Positions 26,741 through 35,338 of a stretch of DNA of 64,000 nt are shown in pieces. The first letter of the stretch is position 1. Each line of letters starts with the position of its first letter. The stretch spans positions 3,658,001 through 3,722,000 of the forward strand of contig OZ245773.1 of NCBI GenBank assembly GCA_965227645.1, given 5' to 3'. Under the pieces are notes generated by a model. That model was not told the origin of the DNA. It saw only the letters and a list, made by a program, of their open reading frames with translations, and searched no databases. The stretch comes from Flavimaribacter sp024343425 (GTDB lineage: Bacteria; Pseudomonadota; Alphaproteobacteria; Rhizobiales; Rhizobiaceae). Made by a program: the position numbers and the translations under genes.

Positions 26741-27319
26741 ATGCAGAAAAGTGACCTTTCAGCGGGTAAGTGGCTCAATCCGCCGCCACATTGGGAATTC
26801 AGCGAGAGTAAGTTACTCGTCACAACAGGGGACAAGACGGATTTCTGGCGCAAAACGCACTACGGTTTTGTAAGAGATAACGGTCATTTCCTCGGATTGC
26901 CTGCTCCGGAAAACTTCACAGCAACGCTTCGCTTCGAAGCAGCTTACAAGACTCTCTACGACCAAGCCGGACTAATGCTGCGGATTGACGATGCTCATTG
27001 GTTGAAGTTTGGTGTCGAACACTCAGATGGGCTGACCAATTTCAGCATAGTCGTGACCGATGAACAATCTGATTGGTCAGTTGTCGCGCAACCACTTGTG
27101 AGCGGACTTCAAACCGTTCGACTAACTCGAAAGTCCGATACAGTCATTGCCCACTTCCAAAATGCTACTGATGAGTGGCAACTAATGCGGGTTGCGCCGT
27201 TTCCCAAAGGTCCAGCTAACATTGGCCCGATGACCTGTACGCCTGAGCGCTCCGGCCTGACTGCAACTTTTCGCGATCTCTACATTTCGAATCCGATTGA
27301 CAACGCTCTGCATACATAA
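26741..27319 (+). CDS. DUF1349 protein (concanavalin-like fold)
   Basis: A 192-residue protein of the DUF1349 family (COG3506). The typical pattern is present: TDFWRKTHYGFVRDNGHFLG, then DQAGLMLRIDDAHWLKFGVE and a C-terminal SGLTATFRDLYIS. The family has a concanavalin-like beta sandwich and is often found in carbohydrate operons, but no activity is established. It has no signal peptide and should be cytoplasmic. It starts three bases after the LacI stop and is followed by the GH88 gene, so a role in binding or trimming the glycoside is plausible but unproven. Confidence 0.82.
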   Translation: MQKSDLSAGKWLNPPPHWEFSESKLLVTTGDKTDFWRKTHYGFVRDNGHFLGLPAPENFTATLRFEAAYKTLYDQAGLMLRIDDAHWLKFGVEHSDGLTNFSIVVTDEQSDWSVVAQPLVSGLQTVRLTRKSDTVIAHFQNATDEWQLMRVAPFPKGPANIGPMTCTPERSGLTATFRDLYISNPIDNALHT

Positions 27320-27335
27320 AAATCGAGGATATCCT

Positions 27336-28520
27336 ATGGCCGAGAGACTACCTCAGCACATTAATCAGGCGCTCGATCTGATCGCTCGCAAAACCTTAGA
27401 GGACGAGAAAACGATTGGCGCCGCCTTTCCATACGTCACCCTACCAGATGGTAGTTGGGACACAATGTCCGCAGCAATTTCAGCTGGATATACAGGTGAC
27501 AACTGGAGCCACGGCAATTGGTTTTGTGGCTTCTGGGTAGGGCTACTACTGACAGGTTATCTACATACCGGAGATGAAACTTACCTCAAACTTGCTCACG
27601 ACCGAATGGTGCTCGTGGAAGAGCGTGCGGAAGATGGTAATACTCACGATATCGGCTTTATATTTCTTAGCTCAGCCATGCCCTTTTATCGAATAACCGG
27701 TGATGAACGATATCGGCGTATTGCTTTGCGGGCAGCGGATAAGCTGCGCTCCCGACTAGTAGTGACCGATAGCGGCTCGTATGTTTCGTCTTGGGGACCT
27801 ATGAACGATCCTCGCGGACGGGCGGCATCTGCGATCGATACGATGGCCAACATTCCTCTACTGTACTGGGCTGCAAAAGAAGCAGACGACGCAAGTTTCC
27901 GTTTGGCAGCACAGGCACATGCAGAGATGACAATGCTGTCTTTTGCTCGACGGGACAATACCCAGTATCACGCGGTTGAGTACGACACTAAAACCGGGCA
28001 AAGGCTTCGGGGGTACACATTCCAAGGTGCTCACGACGAAAGTTACTGGTCGCGAGGAACCGGTTGGGCAGTAATGGGCTTGACGACAACGGCGGCCAAT
28101 TCAGGCAATAGCGCTTATCTTGCTCAAGCCATCGCAATTTCTGAAAGGTGGTTCGAATCGCTAGGAGACAAGCCAGTTCCACCTTATGATTTTGATGCAA
28201 TTGGGGACAGCATTCCAGAGGATTCTTCCGCGAGTGCCATAATGGCAGCTGGCTTACTTGATCTTGCAGATCTCCACCCAGACAAAGCTGTTGCCATGCA
28301 ATGGCGAGGCAAAGCGGAATGGCTGATAGAAGGGCTCTGCAAGGAATACTTGGCTACTGACGGATCGCATCGTGGTATCCTAAAACACGGATGCTACTCC
28401 GAACCACACAAGATCGGTCCAGACGCAGCAGTACTATTTGGAGATTACTTCTTTGCAGAAGCCCTCGCACGAATGGCTTTCCCAGGTAGATTTATTGAAC
28501 GATACGACAGAGTTTCGTAA
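27336..28520 (+). CDS. GH88 unsaturated glucuronyl hydrolase
   Basis: A 394-residue glycoside hydrolase family 88 protein, an alpha/alpha-barrel enzyme that hydrates the 4,5 double bond of an unsaturated uronic acid and so releases it. Asp105 (GNTHDIGF) and Asp168 (ASAIDTMANIPLL) correspond in spacing to the two catalytic aspartates of the Bacillus enzyme. The SHGNWFCGFWVG and YWSRGTGWAVMGL blocks are also present. There is no signal peptide, so the substrate must be imported, consistent with the divergent ABC importer. The start is the ATG at 27336 with a GAGG site upstream. No polysaccharide lyase is present in the window. Confidence 0.92.
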   Translation: MAERLPQHINQALDLIARKTLEDEKTIGAAFPYVTLPDGSWDTMSAAISAGYTGDNWSHGNWFCGFWVGLLLTGYLHTGDETYLKLAHDRMVLVEERAEDGNTHDIGFIFLSSAMPFYRITGDERYRRIALRAADKLRSRLVVTDSGSYVSSWGPMNDPRGRAASAIDTMANIPLLYWAAKEADDASFRLAAQAHAEMTMLSFARRDNTQYHAVEYDTKTGQRLRGYTFQGAHDESYWSRGTGWAVMGLTTTAANSGNSAYLAQAIAISERWFESLGDKPVPPYDFDAIGDSIPEDSSASAIMAAGLLDLADLHPDKAVAMQWRGKAEWLIEGLCKEYLATDGSHRGILKHGCYSEPHKIGPDAAVLFGDYFFAEALARMAFPGRFIERYDRVS

Positions 28521-28540
28521 TTTTAGCACGCATCACAATT

Positions 28541-28596
28541 TGGTATAGGTTACGATACCAGGCGCCAAAAGGAACCGTGAGGGTTACCTCGCGGTT
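28541..28596 (+). terminator. Two hairpins downstream of the GH88 gene
   Basis: Two stem-loops follow the GH88 stop: TGGTAT paired with ATACCA (28541-28560), and AACCGTGAGG paired with CCTCGCGGTT over a GTTA loop (28573-28596, one G-T pair). Neither is followed by a clear T run, so they could be a terminator of the factor-dependent type or message-protecting structures at the end of the plus-strand operon. The remainder of 28521-28748 shows no gene. Confidence 0.4.
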
Positions 28597-28748
28597 ACAC
28601 TTCCGCCAGTCCATCACAATTCACGGCAGTCGTTGCCACCTCACACCAATTCCAGATCCAAATGCCCTAAGAAACCGTATTAACGGGCACTACAATGCAG
28701 ACCAACGCACCACACTGCATTGCTTTAACAAAGTAATTTCTTGCTTGC

Positions 28749-30345
28749 CAAGGTTTGAACCGTCCCGGGTTTGCCGGAGGCTGTTTGGTTTAGGTTATGC
28801 GGCAATGGACTGAGTTTCCATAGCTGCATAGAAGATTGCTTCGGCATCTGCCGGCGGGACGTTTCCGATGAGTTCCAGCAGGCGGCGGTTGTTGAACCAG
28901 TAGACCTATTCGAGTGTGGCGTATTCCACGGCGTCGAAACTGCGCCACGGACCACGGCGGTGAATGACCTCCACCTTGAAGAGACCATTGATCGTTTCAG
29001 CTAGGGCGTTGTCATAAGAGTCACCGACACTTCCAACCGAAGGCTTAATGCCGGCTTCGGCGAGTCGATCGGTGTATTTGATCGACAGGTATTGGGCAGA
29101 CTCAATCGGTCATCGCAACACCCCACTCCAGGAGGTGTTGATGGTTATAGGGAAACAGAAATCAGAACGCTCAACACGGCGCAAATTGTCCTCGCCAGGG
29201 CGGCTACCGGTGCGGCAGCGTGAGAACCTGTGCCGGTTCTGGCAAGGAGTGGCGTGGGGTCTGTCCAGTGAAGAAGCCGCTGCCGAAGCCCGCATTTCCG
29301 GCCGCGTTGATATCCGGTGGTTTCGGAGTTCAGGCGGCATGCCTCCAACACATCTTTCGCCCGCAGCGGCACCACTCACGAATCGGAACCTTTCGCTTCG
29401 GGAACTGGAGGAAATTGCTTTGGAATGCGCGCGGGGCACGGGAGTACGTGCTATAGCGGCAAACTGGGCAGTCGCCCAGCACAAACTCGCGTGAGATCAG
29501 GCGCAATTCGGCGACACGCGGCGGCGACTTCGACTATCGGGTCTTTACCGCGCAGTGGAATGCTGATCGAGCAGCACGATGGCCCAAGGCGGCAAAGGTC
29601 GCAACCAATTCGGCTCTTCGTGACTATATGCATGACCGACTCGCCGGCCGCAACCGTTCGTCGCGGATCGTGGTCCGAGCGGACTTGCGACTGCTGACGC
29701 CCTCAAGGCCTGCAGCTTTCTTAACCCTTCGACACGATTGCTACCGACCGGAATACCGGTCTCTGTCAACTCAGCATGGATGCGCGGAGCTCCATAGGTT
29801 TCTTTCGAAGCGAAATGTATCTTCCCGAGCCGCTGGATCAAGACACCATCGGCCATCGAACGTGCCGATGGTGCTCGGCTGCTCCAATCATATAGGATGC
29901 TGCGCGACACGCCCAATGACTTCGCCATTATCTCGATCGGATACATGGCATTGATTGCGATCATGAATTCGAAGACCGGGACGACGTCACGTCGTTCGCT
30001 GTAAACCAGGCCGCGGCCTTTGAGAGGATGTCGCGCTCCGTGCGAAGCTGATGGTTCTCCCTGCGCAGTCGCCGCAGTTCGTCACGCCCGGCGCTGGCCA
30101 GGCCGTCCTCGCGCGCCCCACCGTCGATCTCCGCCTGCTTGACCCAGCAATGGATCGTGGCGACGCAGGGTTCGAACTCATGATCGAGGCTTTCAATACT
30201 GCTACCGGCCCTTGCCAGCGCGATAATCTATTCCCTGAATTCCGCAGGATACGGGTTCCTCGTTCTCGGCATGAAAAAACACCTTCTTTCGTAATCGAAA
30301 ATGTATCCATCAAACCGGAGGAGCTCCAAGACCTCCTGTATTTGC
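28749..30345 (-). mobile_element. Decayed IS3-family element, split by an IS30 remnant
   Basis: The minus strand from about 30272 begins like IS3 OrfA (MPRTRNPYPAEFR, IIALARAGSSIESLDHEFEP). OrfB starts near 29964 (MIAINAMYPIEIMAKSLGVSRSILYDW, KETYGAPRIHAEL) and breaks off near 29690. The OrfB end resumes at about 29100-28800 (DRLAEAGIKPSVGSVGDSYD, then ETINGLFKVEVIHRRGPWRSF) with an in-frame stop inside. A terminal-like sequence, gaaccgtcccgggtttgccgg, lies near 28758. About 100 residues of the middle are gone, replaced by IS30-type sequence on the other strand. The element is not functional. Confidence 0.75.
29141..29690 (+). pseudogene. IS30-family transposase remnant
   Basis: From the ATG at 29141 the sequence matches the N-terminus of an IS30 transposase: SERSTRRKLSSPGRLPVRQR, RFWQGVAWGLSSEEAAAEA, WFRSSGGMPPTHLSP and LSLRELEEIALECARGTGVR. 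After about 29480 the homology changes frame at least twice (FDYRVFTAQWNADRAARWPK, then LRDYMHDRLAGRN) and then ends. The catalytic core is missing. It sits inside the IS3-type element in the opposite orientation, so it inserted later or recombined into it. Confidence 0.72.
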
Positions 30346-30351
30346 CATACA

Positions 30352-30399
30352 GAATCTAATTTTCCTGAATCTGAAAATCCCTTAATCAATAGTCCAGAC
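30352..30399. repeat. Copy 1 of a diverged 50-base direct repeat
   Basis: Forty-eight bases beginning gaatctaattttcctgaatc align with 45850-45899 at about 42 of 50 positions. Both copies lie immediately downstream of the last gene of a minus-strand operon and beside insertion-sequence remains. The pair encloses operon D, the recombinase and the IS630 gene. Confidence 0.55.
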
Positions 30400-30411
30400 A
30401 TTGGATTTTAG

Positions 30412-31380
30412 TTATCGCAGCATGGCTACAAAGTGTTTGGCACGACTTGCAACTTCTTCTGCATCCATACCAGGCTTGTAAAGAGAGCCGCCAACGCCCA
30501 CTGACTTGCACCCGGCATCCATGAAGGCGGCGAGGTTGGATGCATCTACGCCACCGACAGCGATCAGGGGGCATTCGTCAGGAAGGACGGCGCGCAAGGC
30601 CTTGATCCCATCAACGCCAAGCTTGTCTGCGGGGAATAGCTTTATGGCGTTGGCGCCTGCCTTAATTGCAGTAAAAACCTCGGTTGCAGTAAAGGCGCCC
30701 GGGTATACTGCGAGCCCGAGCATCCGGGCGCGGGAAATCACAGCAGTATCGGTATTGGGAGAAACGACAAACTTTGCGCCCGCATCTGCGGCTTTGAGCA
30801 CGTCGTCTTCCGTCAATACAGTCCCTGCTCCGATCAGCGCGCGGCTGCCGAACCGTTCGGCCAGGATCTCTATGCTGTCGAGCACGTCGGGCGAGTTGAA
30901 CGGAACTTCAATGGTGGTCACACCCTCTTTGAGAAGAGCTTTGGCGACGCCTGTCACCTCATCAGGCTTCACGCCGCGCAGGATCGCAATTATGCCAGAT
31001 GGATCGGCGAGCCGCGCTGTTGTAGGAACCGGCTGCGCCAGCGCGGCAGTCACGGTGACCTCTACAAGGTATTTTTCGCGCGCGAGTTTTGCCTCGCCGG
31101 TTGCGCGCGCCGGCGCGCGTCCAGCACCAAACCATTCTTCCCAGGCAGAATTCATTTCTCCGATCGTGGAGATATCCGACAACCACACTATGGCCGAGAG
31201 GATGTGATCGCGGTCGCTGCCGACACGCGCCAGGACTTCGTCCAGATCCTCGAGCGCCGCACGGGTTTGACTGGCGACATCGGCGCCGCGACGACCGACC
31301 ATACCGGAAAGGTAAGCTACCCCGTTGTGAATAATGGCGTCACTCATCAGTGGCTTATCGCCATAACGCAAAAGTACCAT
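30412..31380 (-). CDS. RidA-like domain fused to a KDPG/KDPGal-type aldolase
   Basis: A 322-residue fusion. Residues 1-112 form a RidA/YjgF-type fold (MSDAIIHNGVAYLSGMVG, and ARATGEAKLA with Arg92 at the usual ligand-binding place). The Glu of the RidA motif VEIEA is replaced in LVEVTVTAA, so canonical imine deaminase activity is doubtful. Residues about 122-322 form a class I 2-keto-3-deoxy-6-phosphogluconate/galactonate aldolase, with Glu158 in TTIEVPF, IGAGTVL, and the Schiff-base Lys247 in AIKLFPADK. The aldolase cleaves a 2-keto-3-deoxy sugar-acid phosphate to pyruvate plus glyceraldehyde phosphate. Coding is continuous through the join. It ends operon D; the RidA part may clear reactive by-products or sense an intermediate. 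Confidence 0.88.
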   Translation of the reverse strand: MVLLRYGDKPLMSDAIIHNGVAYLSGMVGRRGADVASQTRAALEDLDEVLARVGSDRDHILSAIVWLSDISTIGEMNSAWEEWFGAGRAPARATGEAKLAREKYLVEVTVTAALAQPVPTTARLADPSGIIAILRGVKPDEVTGVAKALLKEGVTTIEVPFNSPDVLDSIEILAERFGSRALIGAGTVLTEDDVLKAADAGAKFVVSPNTDTAVISRARMLGLAVYPGAFTATEVFTAIKAGANAIKLFPADKLGVDGIKALRAVLPDECPLIAVGGVDASNLAAFMDAGCKSVGVGGSLYKPGMDAEEVASRAKHFVAMLR

Positions 31381-31392
31381 ATTTTCCTCTGT

Positions 31393-32919
31393 TCAGTCCT
31401 GGTGATCGGGTGTGTGAGAAACGGGGCCACGCGACAGTGCACTGCCTGCCATCCGCGTAGCCATCTCCGCCTCCGATTTGAAGTAAGCGAATGCTGTTGT
31501 GTAAACTACGGCGGTTTCTGGTTGAGATAAAAACAGGCGGCCTTCGGAAAGTTGCGGTTCGAGCAACTTTTGAAAGTCGCCATGACCTGTCGCGACGAGA
31601 GCGATTATCGCAGCGCCAAGCGTGGACGTATTGAGCGTATCGAGGCGACGCACCGGCAGTTCCAGCACATCGGCGATGATCTGGCACCAAAGATCAACAC
31701 GGGCGCCGCCTTCCGCCAGGTGCACCTGGGTGATGGTCGCGCCTGATTCCTCAAATGCCTCAACGCACTGACGTACATTGAAGGCCACCCCTTCCATCGT
31801 CGCGCGGAGCATGTGGCCTGCGGTCGAAGCCGGCGACAGACCGTTGAACGCGCCGCGCATGCGAGACTCGCCGTAGGGGGTCGCCGCGCCATCCAGAAAC
31901 GGCAGAAATGTCACGCCCGCCGATCCGGGCGGAACGTCGGCCGCCAGTTTCTCCATCTCGTCAAAGCCGATTGGTTTTCCCGTCGATGCAAACATCTGAT
32001 GCATCCAGGAGAGCGACAACCCGCCGCTCATCACCAGGCCGAGCCACGCCAGCCGACCGGGATCGGCGTGCGGCAGGCACCAGAGTTCAAGATCGAGATC
32101 GGGTCTGCGAGCTTCGTCCTGCCCGAGCACCACATGCCCGGCGGTGCCGAGCGTTATTCCGAGAACGCCGTCATCGATGGCGCCGGAGCCAACCGCCAGG
32201 GCCGTGACGTCGCCCGCGCCGCGCGCTACAGGTGTTCCAGCGGCGAGCCCGGTCTCCATCGCGGCCGCCTCGGTCAGGTATCCGGCGACGCCGGTGATGG
32301 GACCGATAGTAGGCAGAAGCGTCGCATCGAGCCCCAAACCGTCAAGAAGCGGCAGGTTCCAGCTTCCGGTTTCAAAATCGTACATAGCGGTCGCTGCGGC
32401 GTCGGACGGATCGGTCGTCATTGCCCCTGTGAGTTTCCACGTCACATAATCCTTCACCAGCAACAGACTGCGCGCTGCGGCAAGGCGGTCGGGTTCATGT
32501 CTCGCAATCCACAGCAGCTTGGGAAGCACCGCGATCGGCGAAAGACGGGTCGCGCCACGTTCACGCAACAAAGTCTTGTGGTCGACCGCAATTTCGCTGG
32601 TTTCCTGGATCGCCCGAGTATCGAGCCAGATTGGCGCGTTGCCGATTGGCAAATCGTCCTCATCGAGCAAGACGAAGCCATTGAGTTGTCCGGTCAGGCC
32701 AACCGCGACTATTTCGATGTCAACGGCATAGGCCCGGATTTCGGCGATCGCCGAGACGGTGGCGCGCCACCAGTCTTCCGGCTCTTGTTCCGCCCAGCCC
32801 GAATGTCGCCTTGCCGTTGGATAGGAAGCTGACTTCTCGGCCAGTACGGCGCCGTCAAGTCCCAACAGAAGGATCTTGACCGCGGACGTGCCGATGTCGA
32901 TGCCGAGCGATGCTTTCAA
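31393..32919 (-). CDS. FGGY-family carbohydrate kinase (xylulokinase-like)
   Basis: A 508-residue FGGY sugar kinase. The N-terminal ATP-binding block is SLGIDIGTSAVKILLLGLDG; GLTGQLNGFVLLDEDDLPIGNAPIWLDTRA fits the xylulokinase subgroup. The C-terminal half has the FGGY-type PFLDGAATPYGESRMRGAFNGL and HLAEGGARVDLWCQIIADVL. The start is a TTG at 32919 with GGTGAGAG upstream, four bases after the phosphotriesterase-family stop; a longer frame to 33054 overlaps that gene and lacks homology. It phosphorylates a ketose or keto sugar acid before aldol cleavage. Which sugar cannot be told from the sequence. Confidence 0.9.
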   Translation of the reverse strand: MKASLGIDIGTSAVKILLLGLDGAVLAEKSASYPTARRHSGWAEQEPEDWWRATVSAIAEIRAYAVDIEIVAVGLTGQLNGFVLLDEDDLPIGNAPIWLDTRAIQETSEIAVDHKTLLRERGATRLSPIAVLPKLLWIARHEPDRLAAARSLLLVKDYVTWKLTGAMTTDPSDAAATAMYDFETGSWNLPLLDGLGLDATLLPTIGPITGVAGYLTEAAAMETGLAAGTPVARGAGDVTALAVGSGAIDDGVLGITLGTAGHVVLGQDEARRPDLDLELWCLPHADPGRLAWLGLVMSGGLSLSWMHQMFASTGKPIGFDEMEKLAADVPPGSAGVTFLPFLDGAATPYGESRMRGAFNGLSPASTAGHMLRATMEGVAFNVRQCVEAFEESGATITQVHLAEGGARVDLWCQIIADVLELPVRRLDTLNTSTLGAAIIALVATGHGDFQKLLEPQLSEGRLFLSQPETAVVYTTAFAYFKSEAEMATRMAGSALSRGPVSHTPDHQD

Positions 32920-32923
32920 GGCG

Positions 32924-33850
32924 CTATCTCTCACCCGAGAAGAAACGGCGCGGATTCTCGACCGTAAGCAAATCCCAGTCGGCTTGCGTGAAGCCGCTGT
33001 CGAGGAAGCGCTGGCGGAATTCGGTGAGCACGAAGTCGAGCCCCGGGCCGCCATTGTAGGCTTTCCAGTAACTCGGCCGCCCGAGATCGTTGCCGATCAG
33101 GAACCGGTCCTGCACTCCAGCGTCGAAAATTTGCTTCAGCAAGGCGAGACGCACTGTTTCAGGACCGTATTTCGTTTTGCCAAAACAATCATAGCCAACA
33201 TAAACGCCGAGCCTGGCGACACGGATATGGTCCTCGTGATCGGGGTTACGGTCCATGTGGCTGAGCGCGATCCGATGCGGCTGCACGCCTTTTTCGATGA
33301 GCAGGCAAGACTGCTCATAGCCCATCGTGCCGGCTGTGGTGTGGGTTATGATCGGACGGTCGGTTTCGAGATGCGCGGCTGCAGCCACCCGCACCAGCTT
33401 CTGACCAATTTCGTTGAAGTTGTTGTATTCGGTGCCGCACTTGATGATGCCGGCTTTGACGCCGGTCCCGTCGATACCCTCCACGCAGTCACGCACCGTG
33501 TCGCGCACCATATCGGCTTCGGAAACCGAATGCGCCCAGCGACCCATGTAGTATGGGCGGTTGTAGCCGGCTGTCATGATGACGTTGACCTCGGGCACGG
33601 CGTCCGCGACCGCCTTGATCTTGTGAACGTTTCGACCGAAATCGACGGCGGTCAATTCGCACAGGGTGCGCCCGCCCGCCTCGGCGAATTTGCGCAGTTC
33701 GGCGGCCGAGTTGTCGACCGACGACAGGGCAAAGTCCGGGTCGCTCTTGTGCAGCCATCCCGGTGGCTCGACGTAAAGGTGTTCGTGGTAGTCGGTGATG
33801 CCAAGCTGATCCGGGGAAATCGGACCATTGACGGTCATAATCTCGGACAT
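32924..33850 (-). CDS. Phosphotriesterase-family metal hydrolase
   Basis: A 308-residue amidohydrolase-superfamily protein of the phosphotriesterase family. The metal ligands appear in order: His22 and His24 (TDYHEHLY), Lys137 (AGIIKCGTEYN, the carboxylated lysine position), His170 (IITHTTAGT), His198 (ALSHMDRN) and Asp255 (IGNDLGRPSYW). Relatives in sugar operons are often lactonases or esterases rather than true phosphotriesterases. In this operon, hydrolysis of a sugar lactone is the likely job. It sits between the creatininase-family and kinase genes. Confidence 0.88.
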   Translation of the reverse strand: MSEIMTVNGPISPDQLGITDYHEHLYVEPPGWLHKSDPDFALSSVDNSAAELRKFAEAGGRTLCELTAVDFGRNVHKIKAVADAVPEVNVIMTAGYNRPYYMGRWAHSVSEADMVRDTVRDCVEGIDGTGVKAGIIKCGTEYNNFNEIGQKLVRVAAAAHLETDRPIITHTTAGTMGYEQSCLLIEKGVQPHRIALSHMDRNPDHEDHIRVARLGVYVGYDCFGKTKYGPETVRLALLKQIFDAGVQDRFLIGNDLGRPSYWKAYNGGPGLDFVLTEFRQRFLDSGFTQADWDLLTVENPRRFFSGER

Positions 33851-33869
33851 GTTTTTCTCCGTTTGATAG

Positions 33870-34619
33870 TCAGGTCAGGCTGTGTCGCTCAAGGAACTGG
33901 AGCCACAATGCGGCCGATCGGTCCGCGGCGAGATCAAGCCAGCGCTCGCCTTTTTCCCGCGTGGCGCAGGTAGCGTCGCCGAAGACGCCGGTATTCATGA
34001 CGTGCCGCATGGAAAGTTCGGACTTTCCATAGTCTGCGGGGGCTTCCGGATAATCGCGCACCGCCTTGTCCATCTGCACAAGTTCCGGAGCGAGAGCGAG
34101 CATCAGTGACGTTTCGACCTCCTCGGCGTGGAGGTCGCCGCGCCAATCGTCGCTGTCGGCTTCGGCAACCATCTCACGCAATCCCTCATACATGCCGAAC
34201 AGGACTTGCACGTCCATCTTGTCTGCAATGGTCTCGCGCAAGGCATGTTTGATAACCTGCGGATTGGCCCCGTGACCGGACATAAAATAGATCGCCTTGA
34301 CGCCCCAAGACGACAGACTTTCGGCAGTATCGTGTATCATCCTGAGGTAACTGTCGAAGTTCATTGTCAAGGAAGCCGGCACGCCCTTCCAGACCCAGGC
34401 ATAGCCGTAGGGTTGAGCAGGCAATACGAGGCCCATGCTCCGTTGCGCCGTGCGCAAAGCGATGGCTTCTGCGATGATCGTGTCGGTCGCGGTCGGCAAA
34501 TGCGGCCCATGTTGTTCGGTCGATCCCATCGGAACGATCGCAACCGGGCATCTGGCGACGAAGGCCTCGATTTCCGGCCGCGTGGCGTCGCCCATGACAA
34601 GAAATGTCTCTTCGCTCAT
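33870..34619 (-). CDS. Creatininase-family metal-dependent amidohydrolase
   Basis: A 249-residue creatininase-family protein. Metal-binding and active-site blocks are visible: VPMGSTEQHGPHLPTATD (Glu, His and Asp), YFMSGHGANPQ (His) and DLHAEEVETSLML (Glu). The family opens cyclic amides, formamides and related rings, and many members in sugar operons have unknown substrates. The start chosen is the ATG at 34619, three bases after the SDR stop, with a GGGGGG site upstream. Two metal hydrolases in one sugar operon suggest a substrate with both a ring and an ester or amide bond, or a lactonase pair. Confidence 0.85.
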   Translation of the reverse strand: MSEETFLVMGDATRPEIEAFVARCPVAIVPMGSTEQHGPHLPTATDTIIAEAIALRTAQRSMGLVLPAQPYGYAWVWKGVPASLTMNFDSYLRMIHDTAESLSSWGVKAIYFMSGHGANPQVIKHALRETIADKMDVQVLFGMYEGLREMVAEADSDDWRGDLHAEEVETSLMLALAPELVQMDKAVRDYPEAPADYGKSELSMRHVMNTGVFGDATCATREKGERWLDLAADRSAALWLQFLERHSLT

Positions 34620-35338
34620 GATTTCCCCCCCAGTGTCTCGCGATATTCCGCGTCGCTGTCCCATCGTTGCTGGTCGAGGGAGCGCCCGGTCACGGCGCCT
34701 GGGGCCAGGCCGGACAGGAATAACGCCGTGGCGTTCAGAATAGTTGGCGGATCGAGGGTCGTCCTTTCCTCATCGCCGCAACCGGAAAAGAAACTGGTGT
34801 CGATCTTTGTCGACGGAAACAGCGTGTTGACGTTGACACGCTCGCTTGCCAGTTCCAGCGCCATGACCCGCATCAGCATTTCGACCGCCGATTTCGCCGC
34901 ACAATAGGGCGCATCATTGGCCTTGGCCTGATCGAGAAAAGCCAGGGAGGACGTGATGAAAGTAATATTTCCTCCTCCGAACGGCGCCAATCGACGAGCG
35001 GCGGCGCGTGCAGTGACGAAGGCGCCATTCACGTTGACATCGATCACCTTCCGCCATGTGGCGTAATCCTGCTCGATCACGGACAGATGCGCCATGTCCG
35101 TCACCGCCGCGTTGGCGATCACCGCCCGCAGCGGCGCACGTTCCATGGCCGCATCGAACGCTCTCTCCATTGCAGCCTCATCGGTGATATCGCAGACACA
35201 ATGGCTGTAGGATCGGTCGATCAACGCGGATTCCTTACGATCGATCCCGGTGACCAGCCAGCCGGCGTCGAGAAACGCACGAGCAAGCGCCAGCCCTATG
35301 CCGCCGGCCGTACCGGTAATGAGTGCGTGCTCCGTCAT
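34616..35338 (-). CDS. Short-chain dehydrogenase/reductase
   Basis: A 240-residue classical SDR. The cofactor motif is LITGTAGGIGLALARAF at the N-terminus; the catalytic Ser is in FITSSLAFLDQAKAN and the Tyr-Lys pair in APYCAAKSAVEML. It overlaps the permease stop by four bases (ATGA) and ends next to the creatininase-family start. It probably oxidises the imported sugar to a lactone or keto sugar at the top of the pathway. A much longer open frame extends upstream to 36139, but that part is out of phase with the permease and is not coding. Confidence 0.92.
   Translation of the reverse strand: MTEHALITGTAGGIGLALARAFLDAGWLVTGIDRKESALIDRSYSHCVCDITDEAAMERAFDAAMERAPLRAVIANAAVTDMAHLSVIEQDYATWRKVIDVNVNGAFVTARAAARRLAPFGGGNITFITSSLAFLDQAKANDAPYCAAKSAVEMLMRVMALELASERVNVNTLFPSTKIDTSFFSGCGDEERTTLDPPTILNATALFLSGLAPGAVTGRSLDQQRWDSDAEYRETLGGKS

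Noticed and set aside
32876..33973. Long plus-strand frame across the phosphotriesterase-family gene
   Set aside because: The opposite strand carries all metal-binding motifs of the family; this frame shows none and arises from GC-rich third positions.
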